A DNA stretch of 44,873 nucleotides from contig JAPTWR010000129.1 in assembly GCA_028065135.1 (NCBI GenBank), positions 1 to 44,873 on the forward strand, read 5' to 3'. Under the pieces are notes generated by a model. The model searched no databases, was not told where the DNA came from, and worked only from the letters and a program-made list of their open reading frames with translations. The stretch comes from Acidithiobacillus sp. GTDB taxonomy: Bacteria; Pseudomonadota; Gammaproteobacteria; Acidithiobacillales; Acidithiobacillaceae. Within the stretch, counting starts at the first letter, position 1. Each line of letters opens with the position of its first letter. Below are positions 1 through 7,675 of this stretch, piece by piece. The position numbers were made by a program, and so were the translations under genes.

Positions 1-23
1 GGATGACGATCTCGGGCTTCGAA

Positions 24-1208
24 TCATCGAATACTTGTCTGTATGGCATTCCACGCCACAACCCAGCGTATCCGCTCCTGTTCGAGGCGGACTTGTTGAC
101 CACAGGCATTTCCCTTGATCAACTGGTAGAGCTTTTGTTCGGTATTGGTAAGTAATGGGAGTTCTGTAGAAGAGTGCTGGTCTTTCTCTTCGACCCATAA
201 ATCGCGATGACTCATCAGAGTTGACTCATCCATAAGTACAGTCTTCAGGCTAGGGATGTATGTTCTGGCTCGATTAAGAATGGCAAAGCCATGCGTATCA
301 ATGTCACCCCAGTAGATACATTGCGCCTGTTGTAGCCATGGCAGCTGTCCCAAAACGTCAACCGCGTAACCCAGTCGCATGATCACAACCGCCCCTGGCA
401 GGTCATCAAAGGCAAGGCCAGTTTGAAGGTTCTCAACAACGAAGACATTCTTTGGTCGTATGCCAATGCTCGCGACCTCCTCACAAGGAGCAGAGATATC
501 GCCAAGACCGCCCAAACGGGCTCTTAGCTCTGGATCCAGGACACGCATGCGCATCAACTGCGGCGGGGCCCTCAAACCGCAGCGCCTGAAGAAGTCGTGC
601 TCTCCTGTTGGGTCACCTTGGAGCGTTGCGACCAAGTCAGCGATGATGCCCTTTCTGGAATCCAGCCATTTGCTGTCGGCACCGGCAACCGGAATTTGCC
701 GTGGGTAGAGATTCGATTTTGGATGGAGATTGATCCAATCCAGCATCTCTTCCAGCCGACGGAAATCGGCATCGCCGTAGTCAGCGAGGACATCAAAATA
801 TCTCGGCAACTGCTGCGCAAGTACCGGCCAGCGGGCAGTGAGCGTCTGGTAGCGAGATTGAGCACGCCGCCATCGTGCGGACTCACCAATCCACAAGGCA
901 ACATCTTCAGGGCCTCGTAACGCCAGTTTCTCTGGCAGTCGCTGGACGCCAAGCGCTTTCCACCGGCGCTCACACCAGGACAAGGTGCCGACTCCTTGCC
1001 AAATTTGCCATGCGCTCACCCAAGCGCGAACGCCGTCGACCTGCCTCAGCGCAGCCTGTTCCGTCGGTATGCCGAGCGGAACGTCCAGCGGCCACTGGCT
1101 CTCGCCCGGATCACTGATCAACCACTCGCGGTGCTTGCTGTGAAAGCGACGGGTGAGAAACTGCCGGACATCTTCAGGAAGCTTCAACGCCAGCCGCCTC
1201 TCGAGCAT
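24..1208 (-). CDS. jetD: Wadjet system nuclease subunit JetD
   Basis: JetD is the TOPRIM nuclease subunit (DUF3322/DUF2220 family, topoisomerase VI A-like) that cuts circular plasmid DNA after the JetABC SMC motor has extruded it. The 394-residue protein shows the C-terminal TOPRIM features: an acidic VVENLQT segment near residue 262 and a YWGDIDTHG segment near residue 300 that supplies the DxD metal ligands. The N-terminal half is the DUF3322-type arm. Its ATG lies inside the end of jetC (35-base overlap), so translation is probably coupled. It is the last gene of the minus-strand jetABCD operon. The stop is 24 bases from the window edge, so what follows is unknown. Family identity is recalled from motifs and gene order; full length suggests an intact gene. 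Confidence 0.92.
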   Translation of the reverse strand: MLERRLALKLPEDVRQFLTRRFHSKHREWLISDPGESQWPLDVPLGIPTEQAALRQVDGVRAWVSAWQIWQGVGTLSWCERRWKALGVQRLPEKLALRGPEDVALWIGESARWRRAQSRYQTLTARWPVLAQQLPRYFDVLADYGDADFRRLEEMLDWINLHPKSNLYPRQIPVAGADSKWLDSRKGIIADLVATLQGDPTGEHDFFRRCGLRAPPQLMRMRVLDPELRARLGGLGDISAPCEEVASIGIRPKNVFVVENLQTGLAFDDLPGAVVIMRLGYAVDVLGQLPWLQQAQCIYWGDIDTHGFAILNRARTYIPSLKTVLMDESTLMSHRDLWVEEKDQHSSTELPLLTNTEQKLYQLIKGNACGQQVRLEQERIRWVVAWNAIQTSIR

Positions 1209-4200
1209 GCTCCGGCAGCTTCAACCGCTGACGGTCACCGTCGTACTCGATCAGCAGGACGCCTGACACGCGCCGATCGCTGATATCCACGAAGCAGGCG
1301 CCACCGATGAATGGCTCAAGGGTCATGACGGACTTCAGCGGCGTGGCGACCACCATCTGAAATCCGAAATTGGTGAAGATGTTCATCGCCAACGCGGTGA
1401 ACTCGTTATCCGCCTTGTCGAAGGCTTCATCCAGCACCACGGGCGCATACATCGGCAGTCCATGGTCGTTGCCGCCCAGTTGATACCGCAGGGCTGCGGC
1501 CAAGCAGGTGGTGGCCAGCTTCTGCCGTTGACCGCCAGACTTGCCTGCTCCGCTGCGGTAGATCTCGACCTCGACGCCGCTTTCATCGATTTCTCGTCCG
1601 ATGAACTCAACATGCTGTCGAACGTCGAGCACCGTCTCACGCCAGCGTTTCTGCTCGGGGTCCTGACTGGCGAGTCGATCAACAAGTCGGCGCAGAGCCA
1701 GAAACCGCGCCTCGGCAAACTCGCGGTCCTCCGTCCATGCATGGCTCAGTGCCTGCTGGATCTCCTGCTTGAGCTCCTTGACATCGACAAGCTGCCGGTC
1801 ACTGGCGTCGATGTGAAGATAGGTACGTTGATTGGTGCTTTGGTTGAACGGCACCTGGCCAAGACTGTCATTGACCAGATCCATCCGTTCCAGGATCGCC
1901 TTACGCGCATCGTTCAGGTAGGTGGAAAGTGCCGCCAGATTCTGGTGGCTTTGGTTCTGCAGCAGTTCGAAGAATCGCTGCTCATAGGCGGGCAGGCCAT
2001 CCGTTTCCAGTCGAACCAACTTGGCGAAATAATCTTGCGCACTGGCGAGGCTCGTGTCCATATCGCCAGCATCCATCGGCCACTGCCGTTTGAAATCAGC
2101 AAAGCGTGTTTCTATTTCTTTCTCGCAATCAGCGATCTCCTCTTTGATCTCACTGATTTCTGTGTTGAGCCCTCTCTCAACAGTGGTCGCCACCTTGTCG
2201 ACGTTATCGAGCCGGACTGCATCTGACTGCTTGGCGAAGCGCTCGTCGAGGCCCGAAACCTGATGGGGCGTCAATGGAACGATAGACGCGTCCTGCAGGA
2301 GGGATTCCAGTTTCTGGGTGCTGGTCTTGATCTGGTCGAGAATCGAGTCGTGCGCACGCGTTGCCTGCCGAAGCTCCTTGTCCGCATCATCGACGAGTTT
2401 CTTTTGCTTCTCGATCTGCGTACTGATTTGCAGCAGGGTGGTGTTCCCCTCGCGCGCTTCGCGGATCTGCCGCTCAATGGTGGAAATACGATCCAGCAAT
2501 GGGAGCACATCTATTTCCTGCCACTGGAGATTCACCAGAGTCTGGCACTGCATCGCTCGGGCCGTACGATTCCTGTCTTGGTCAGAGAGGTTGTCGATCT
2601 CCCCACCGAGGCGCGCAATCGTGTCAGCCAGTTCCTGCGCCTGAGCTTCAAAGAGCCCGAGCTTCTCTCGGTTATCGAATCCAAGCACCCAGTTGCGTCG
2701 GTCGCCGACACTTCTGCGGTCGTCTTTCTCGTGCCGGGTTTTGCTGTGCTTGACCTGGCCCTCACGGGTGATGGCGCGCTCCGCACTCCTGAACAACTGA
2801 ATGGAGTCGACGCACGTGTAATCGAAGCGTTGCCGTAGCTCGGCCTGGAGCCAATCGGCATACGTCCCTTCCTTGACGTTCAGCTTGAGGACGAGCGAAT
2901 TGGCCTCAATGGGCTTGGCCTGCCACGTCTCCGGGCGGCCAGTCCGGTAATACACCAGACGCTGCCCAAGATGGGTGTTGTTGATGTAATTGGCCAGCGC
3001 CGAATACTGGCGCTCGTCCACCAGGAGTGAGAGCGCAAATCCGTGCAATACGCGCTCAATGGCCCCCTGCCATTCGGCCTCGTCAGGCTTCACCTCGATG
3101 AGTTCGCCGACGAAGGGGAGTGCCGACTCCGAGATCCCGATGGCGGCGGCGATGTCTCGACGCATTTCCAGCATGTCGGCCGGAATGTTCGATGGCTGGC
3201 GCTGGAGTGCCTGCACCTCTTTCACTGCTTGCGAAAATGCTGCCTCAGCGTCCCTTTTTTCACCGGCCAGGCGGAACTGTTCTTCGCGGTTCGCGTTGCT
3301 GCGCTGCTCCCAGTGTTCGACCTCCTGCCGCGCGTTGCCCAACAGCTCAGCGAAGGCCTGAGGCGAATCCGGGAGGCTCCAGCCAAGCTTCTTGCACGCC
3401 TCTTCGGCCTGACCGCGTTTGCGCAGTCGATCTGTGCGCTGGCCCTCCAGCCCCGATTTCTCGGCTTCCCATTGCTCGATCTGATCACCGCCGGCTTCAC
3501 GGTGCTGTCGCTCCAGATCGCGCAAGTTCGTGGCGTGGTTATCCAGAGTGCTTCGACGTCGACCCACTTCACCTTCTGAGCCGTTGGCCTGCACCTCCAG
3601 GGATGCCACGTGCTTCTTGAGAAGCTCAATGCGGCGGGTCTCCCGGTAGCCATCAACCCCCAGCCGAAGCTCATCCAACCCATTGCGCTGCAGCATCAAC
3701 GAATCCCTGCGCTGGTGCTGCTCCCGTGCTGGCGCTAGCGTTTGAACCTGCTCGCGGGCTGTGACGACCGCCTGGTGGGCCGCATTGAGTTCGCCAAATT
3801 CGCTGACCAAGCGATCCGCCACCTCGAAGGTCTCGGGCTTGTCGAGCATGAATTCGCGCAGGAAGGTATTGAGGTCGCCGAGATTCTTGGCCGACTGGGT
3901 TTTGTGCAGCAAACGCAGCGCCATTTCGCTCTCGATGCCGAGCAGTCGGCAGAATCGTTCGCAATAGGGGCGAAACTCATCACGGGCGAATGCCTCGGGG
4001 AAGGATGCTTTTAGCTTTCGGATGTCGAAGTTGGATTGACCGAAATCCTCCAGCTCGTGCAGGTCAAAGGCCCGCTCCAGGACAAGGTAGTGGCGTTTGA
4101 CGTCGGTGCTGCCGTTCGCATTGCCGCGCAGCCAGAACACCTGAACCAGCACTACAGACTGTCCCAAGGCGTTCTGGTAGCTCAGGGCCAAGGCTGACCA

Positions 4201-4548
4201 GGTCGTCCCTGAGCGCAGGTAGCGGGTGGCGATCTCACCCGACTCCCCATCCTTCTGCTCGGCCCACGCGCCCCGTATGTAGGTGACGAGGTTTCGGTCA
4301 CGACCGCTGCGGTCAGCCTCTCGCGCAGCAGCGTTGAAGTCGATCCAGCGAGGTGGTGTCAGCAACGCCGAAAATGCATCGAGAAGCGTCGACTTCCCAG
4401 CGCCGGATCGACCCACAAACAGAAAGCCTCTCTCGCTGATCGGCACGTCGTGCAGGCCGGAGAAAGTGCCCCAGTTGTAAACCTGCAGGCGAGTCATCCG
4501 GAACTGCTCCCGGGCAAACAAGGAGGCGGTTTGGGGTTCCGAGATCAT
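1174..4548 (-). CDS. jetC: Wadjet SMC-like ATPase JetC
   Basis: This is the MukB/SMC-like motor ATPase of Wadjet. The 1124-residue protein has a Walker A loop GRSGAGKS near residues 46-53, long central coiled coils rich in Glu, Gln, Arg and Leu with a hinge-like interruption around residues 450-600, and a C-terminal head with an ABC signature SGGQRQK near residue 1003 followed by a Walker B segment APVVLDEAFDKAD. Length and layout match JetC/MukB. The start codon overlaps the jetB stop by four bases (ATGA), typical of coupled translation. It works with JetA (kleisin) and JetB (MukE-like) to extrude DNA loops and sense small circular DNA. All nucleotide-binding motifs are present, so it is expected to be active. 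Confidence 0.94.
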   Translation of the reverse strand: MISEPQTASLFAREQFRMTRLQVYNWGTFSGLHDVPISERGFLFVGRSGAGKSTLLDAFSALLTPPRWIDFNAAAREADRSGRDRNLVTYIRGAWAEQKDGESGEIATRYLRSGTTWSALALSYQNALGQSVVLVQVFWLRGNANGSTDVKRHYLVLERAFDLHELEDFGQSNFDIRKLKASFPEAFARDEFRPYCERFCRLLGIESEMALRLLHKTQSAKNLGDLNTFLREFMLDKPETFEVADRLVSEFGELNAAHQAVVTAREQVQTLAPAREQHQRRDSLMLQRNGLDELRLGVDGYRETRRIELLKKHVASLEVQANGSEGEVGRRRSTLDNHATNLRDLERQHREAGGDQIEQWEAEKSGLEGQRTDRLRKRGQAEEACKKLGWSLPDSPQAFAELLGNARQEVEHWEQRSNANREEQFRLAGEKRDAEAAFSQAVKEVQALQRQPSNIPADMLEMRRDIAAAIGISESALPFVGELIEVKPDEAEWQGAIERVLHGFALSLLVDERQYSALANYINNTHLGQRLVYYRTGRPETWQAKPIEANSLVLKLNVKEGTYADWLQAELRQRFDYTCVDSIQLFRSAERAITREGQVKHSKTRHEKDDRRSVGDRRNWVLGFDNREKLGLFEAQAQELADTIARLGGEIDNLSDQDRNRTARAMQCQTLVNLQWQEIDVLPLLDRISTIERQIREAREGNTTLLQISTQIEKQKKLVDDADKELRQATRAHDSILDQIKTSTQKLESLLQDASIVPLTPHQVSGLDERFAKQSDAVRLDNVDKVATTVERGLNTEISEIKEEIADCEKEIETRFADFKRQWPMDAGDMDTSLASAQDYFAKLVRLETDGLPAYEQRFFELLQNQSHQNLAALSTYLNDARKAILERMDLVNDSLGQVPFNQSTNQRTYLHIDASDRQLVDVKELKQEIQQALSHAWTEDREFAEARFLALRRLVDRLASQDPEQKRWRETVLDVRQHVEFIGREIDESGVEVEIYRSGAGKSGGQRQKLATTCLAAALRYQLGGNDHGLPMYAPVVLDEAFDKADNEFTALAMNIFTNFGFQMVVATPLKSVMTLEPFIGGACFVDISDRRVSGVLLIEYDGDRQRLKLPEHAREAAGVEAS

Positions 4549-5252
4549 TGGTCGGCCTCATCATCAGCGTCGGTCTGAGCCAGTTGCGCTGGCGTCTCTC
4601 CGGCCGCCATGCGCTGATACAGCTGCGTCAGCGCTTGTATTTCCTCTGCCGAGAAGAGGAGCTTCAGCGTCGGTGAAATCTCGAAGCGATCCTCACTCGA
4701 GCGAATTTTCTGCAGGATGCTGTGCTTCTTGATCTTCTCGACGGAGGCATGAACCCGTTTCACGAATCCTGCACGGTCGGTATTTGCAGCGCGCTCATAG
4801 AGGGATAGAAACTCCGTGATCTCATCTGTCGACACCACGGCACGATCTCCCTGCGAGTCCGCCTGGGTCAATCGCTGGCGAAGGTGGAGCAGCAGAACGG
4901 AGTCAATGAACGTCAACTGGGCGCGACGCAACAGGAGTGGCACTTCGAGGTCGCCGGTATCTGCCTGGCGCGTGAAGGCCACTTGTACGTCTCGGTCGAT
5001 AACCAGTTCGAGAAACAGTTCGGCAAGGCGCCGACGTATCACCGCTTCGTCGCGCACCAGGATCGGCCAGAGTTTTGGATGCCGACGTCCGTCGAGCGAT
5101 GGCCCTGCCAGCAGTTGCACCAAGGCGCGCCGGGTATCCAGTGCCAACTCGCCGCTGTCGCCCATGAACAGGGTGTTGGCAGGTGCCTGAGCAGCATCTG
5201 GTGCTTGTGCTTCGGCTGGTGTTGCCGCTTCGTCGTTCTCAGACCAGTTCAT
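4545..5252 (-). CDS. jetB: Wadjet MukE-like subunit JetB (DUF4194)
   Basis: A 235-residue protein of the DUF4194 family, the tandem winged-helix (KITE/MukE-like) subunit that bridges the JetA kleisin and the JetC heads. The sequence is mostly helical and charged, with segments such as RDEAVIRRRLAELFLELVID and a C-terminal part that ends in an acidic tail (DADDEADQ). The first 25 residues are Ala/Pro rich and probably disordered. It overlaps jetA by 14 bases and jetC by four, in the jetA-B-C-D order diagnostic of type I Wadjet. The assignment rests strongly on this order and partner identities, since the sequence itself has few hallmark motifs. Confidence 0.88.
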   Translation of the reverse strand: MNWSENDEAATPAEAQAPDAAQAPANTLFMGDSGELALDTRRALVQLLAGPSLDGRRHPKLWPILVRDEAVIRRRLAELFLELVIDRDVQVAFTRQADTGDLEVPLLLRRAQLTFIDSVLLLHLRQRLTQADSQGDRAVVSTDEITEFLSLYERAANTDRAGFVKRVHASVEKIKKHSILQKIRSSEDRFEISPTLKLLFSAEEIQALTQLYQRMAAGETPAQLAQTDADDEADQ

Positions 5253-6699
5253 TGGCCCGCTCCCTCAAAAAGAAGATCTTTGGAATTCGGGCGCTACGAC
5301 GCTCGTCGTCGCCTCCAACCCACCCTACGGTTTCACTGTGGTCGGCTTTGAACCCGTGCCGACTACCCAATGCAAGCAGGCCGACGACGCTGCCCAGCCC
5401 CTGTGCGGCGGGGAACTGCTCCAGCACGTCGGCAATGGATGCCTGGGAGCGTTGCTCCAGGACTGCCAGCACGTTGGCCTTCAGTGTTCGGAAGTCGATC
5501 TCCGACTGGGCAACCAGTTCGCGCACAGACTCCAGGTCGATGGGCAGCGCGTCTCCTTCTGCCATCTGGCCGGGCAAAGCTTGCAGGGATGGGTCGTGCA
5601 ACACCCATTGAGACAAGGAGCGCAAACGACTGCTCGTGAGTTCCAGCGTGTACTGGAGGGTTTCTGTGGCTCTGACTCCGTCCTTCAGGGCCAGTGCTGC
5701 GCGCTGGGCGTCTTTCAGCAGGTGATTGAGTCGGCGCTGCTCGAGGTATTCACGACTCTGGACGAAGTGCTTCAAGCTGCGCGCGAAGGTCTGAAGCACT
5801 TCGTGAACCATGCCGCCCTGCTCGAGAAGGGTGCGCGTCAGCCGCAGAAGGAATCGTCGCTCCTTGGCTTCGAGCTGTCCCACGAACTCCCGCGACATGA
5901 CGCCATCCAGCGCCTGATCAAGCGTGGCCGCCTGCTCCGGGTCCGTAAGCAATCGCCAGAAAGCGGAGAAAGTCCTTCCGGCGTCGCTCTCTGAAATCAG
6001 GTCGATTCCGGCGAACAGCGAATCCAGCACATCCCCACGATTGCCATCGTTGTCCATGATGCGTTCACGGAGATCGCGATTCAGTTGATCGAACTGATCG
6101 CGGACCCGGCGGAAATCACCGGCCAGATCGTCGGCCAGCGTGATGATCTCCCGCGTGCGCTCGAGCGCCGTCGTATGCGGCAGCACACGCATCTGCCCCT
6201 TCTGGATGGCGTCGATCTCCTTGTCGATGCGGGCTTGCTCGGCCATGAGCCGGTCGATGCGGCGGAATTTGTCGGTATCGGTGTCCTCGGCAAGACGAGC
6301 CAAGGCCTCGATGACGAGCGTCAGGCGGCTTTCGGTCGCGGCGGAGTACGGCTGTGCCAGGCCAGAGACAAAACGAATGGCTTCGACGGCCGCCGTGGAG
6401 AGTTCATATTCCTCTTCTGAAGCCCCAGCCGGGAAGCGTCGCTCCAAGTACCCATCGGCGAGCCAGCTGGCGACATACGCCTGTGCCGTTTGGGGAAAGT
6501 CTTCGCCCTGGGCGCGCAGATCTTCCAGATCCCTTGCGATGCGTTCGTGAAAAATGGAGGCAGGGAGGCTTCGCTCGCTCTCATACAGATGAGATTGAAG
6601 CAGGCCGATGACGGTAGACCCGGTAGTCGAGGCAAGCAGGCGCCACAGCGGCTGCGCCCGCATGCGCCGGTAGGTCGCGATGGCTTTGTCTGCTTTCAC
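5239..6699 (-). CDS. jetA: Wadjet kleisin-like subunit JetA (DUF3375)
   Basis: This is the MukF-like kleisin of Wadjet, DUF3375 family, 486 residues from the chosen start. The N-terminal PLWRLLAS motif (about residues 17-24) and following winged-helix region are typical, followed by a coiled middle (RIDKEIDAIQ) and a C-terminal winged helix that should contact JetC. I chose GTG at 6699 because GGAG lies seven bases upstream and the sequence before it is low-quality and Cys-rich. ATG at 6663 is the alternative, and a longer frame back to 6885 is unlikely because it would run into the divergent regulator. It is the first gene of the jetABCD operon. The 157-base divergent gap to the regulator at 6857 must hold the promoter. 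Confidence 0.9.
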   Translation of the reverse strand: MKADKAIATYRRMRAQPLWRLLASTTGSTVIGLLQSHLYESERSLPASIFHERIARDLEDLRAQGEDFPQTAQAYVASWLADGYLERRFPAGASEEEYELSTAAVEAIRFVSGLAQPYSAATESRLTLVIEALARLAEDTDTDKFRRIDRLMAEQARIDKEIDAIQKGQMRVLPHTTALERTREIITLADDLAGDFRRVRDQFDQLNRDLRERIMDNDGNRGDVLDSLFAGIDLISESDAGRTFSAFWRLLTDPEQAATLDQALDGVMSREFVGQLEAKERRFLLRLTRTLLEQGGMVHEVLQTFARSLKHFVQSREYLEQRRLNHLLKDAQRAALALKDGVRATETLQYTLELTSSRLRSLSQWVLHDPSLQALPGQMAEGDALPIDLESVRELVAQSEIDFRTLKANVLAVLEQRSQASIADVLEQFPAAQGLGSVVGLLALGSRHGFKADHSETVGWVGGDDERRSARIPKIFFLRERANELV

Positions 6700-6856
6700 T
6701 CCCGTGCTCCAAAGTGCGAGCGTCGCCCGTCGTGTGGTAATTACAATGCAAAGTATACAAGAATCAAAAACATGGCATTTCCACATTCTAGAGCGGCTTA
6801 TATACTTCCTGCAACAACTCGCACAAGCATTCGTTAACCCGATAGAGCACTCAGGA

Positions 6857-7450
6857 ATGCCCAAAGACCAACTTGCAGAACTCACTCAGCCGCAACGCGA
6901 CCGGCTCGCGTTCATTGAGCTGCGCGTACGCTTCATCGGGGAGATCCGTCGGCAGGACCTGGTTGCGCGGTTTGGCATCCAGTCCGCAGCGGCAACCCGG
7001 GATTTGGCGCTCTACAAGGAGTTGTCTCCGGGCAACATCGACTACGACCCCAAAGGCAAGTCCTACGTCCTGGGGCCGGACTTCCGCCCCATCTTCGACT
7101 ATCCCCCGGAGCGGGTGATGTCGTGGCTGACGCAAGGCTTTGGTGGAAGCGATCAAGACATCCAGTGGACCCGGATTATCGAGTTAGAGCTGGTTCCGCA
7201 TCCAGATCAGCCCCGTCCAGAGATCACTCAAATGGATTACGCGATGAAGGGTGGGTCGATACGGATGCGTGTTCGCGCCGCTGTAGCTGGCTACATGCTG
7301 CTGCGCTGGAGTGTGGACTGCTCGCCCGATCACAGCCTCAGAGAGAAACAATATCGACTATGGCTCAGTGACCCACTGACTTTATATGGGGTGGAAAACG
7401 CAAAGCTGGCTCCAGGCTACCAAGCGCCGACCAGATCAAAGAATCAATAG
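6857..7450 (+). CDS. BrxR/CapW-type defence regulator lacking the WYL domain
   Basis: A 197-residue protein related to the BrxR/CapW transcription regulators that sit beside phage-defence operons. Residues 1-90 match their N-terminal winged helix (QPQRDRLAFIELRVRFIGEI; ATRDLALYKELSPGN). Residues 100-192 match their C-terminal domain (RWSVDCSPDHSL; LYGVENAKLAPGYQ). Family members are near 290 residues with a WYL ligand-binding domain in between. Here the two ends join in frame near residue 97-101, so about 90 residues seem to be missing. It is divergent from jetA, the usual place for such a repressor. The start is not certain: AGGA abuts the ATG at 6857, and the frame extends upstream to 6680. 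Whether it still dimerises or senses a ligand is unknown. Confidence 0.72.
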   Translation: MPKDQLAELTQPQRDRLAFIELRVRFIGEIRRQDLVARFGIQSAAATRDLALYKELSPGNIDYDPKGKSYVLGPDFRPIFDYPPERVMSWLTQGFGGSDQDIQWTRIIELELVPHPDQPRPEITQMDYAMKGGSIRMRVRAAVAGYMLLRWSVDCSPDHSLREKQYRLWLSDPLTLYGVENAKLAPGYQAPTRSKNQ

Positions 7451-7465
7451 GGAAAGAAAAACGCA

Positions 7466-7642
7466 ATGGCCAAGGCACTTGAAGCCCACGACAAACTGAT
7501 CCGGGAGATCTTCGAAGGCAGCCACCGGTTCGAGATTCCGGACTACCAGCGCCCCTACGCCTGGACGACCGAGCAGGCGGGCGAGTTGTTAGACGAACTG
7601 ATCTCGGCCATGCAGCCAAGCCCGGCAAAAATGCTGGCGTAG
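7466..7642 (+). pseudogene. DUF262 (GmrSD-like) gene, N-terminal fragment
   Basis: A 58-codon open frame with a good start (GGAAAG ten bases before ATG) that encodes only the first part of a DUF262 protein, the ParB-like NTPase/nuclease half of GmrSD-type restriction systems. The diagnostic stretch is FEIPDYQRPYAW at residues 22-33, followed by the helix AGELLDELISAM. Intact proteins run for several hundred residues. Here the match stops after ISAM and the frame ends ten residues later at TAG. It follows the WYL-less regulator by 15 bases and meets the end of the sucrose synthase gene 33 bases later. I read it as a remnant at the edge of a defence island; expression of the stub is possible but function is unlikely. 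Confidence 0.72.
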
Positions 7643-7675
7643 TGCTTCGTGCAGTTCAAAATTCGAGAGAGTCCC

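Noticed and set aside
6700..6885. Longer N-terminus for JetA and for the divergent regulator
   Set aside because: Both extensions overlap each other on opposite strands, have poor composition and lack family similarity; GTG 6699 and ATG 6857 are more credible.
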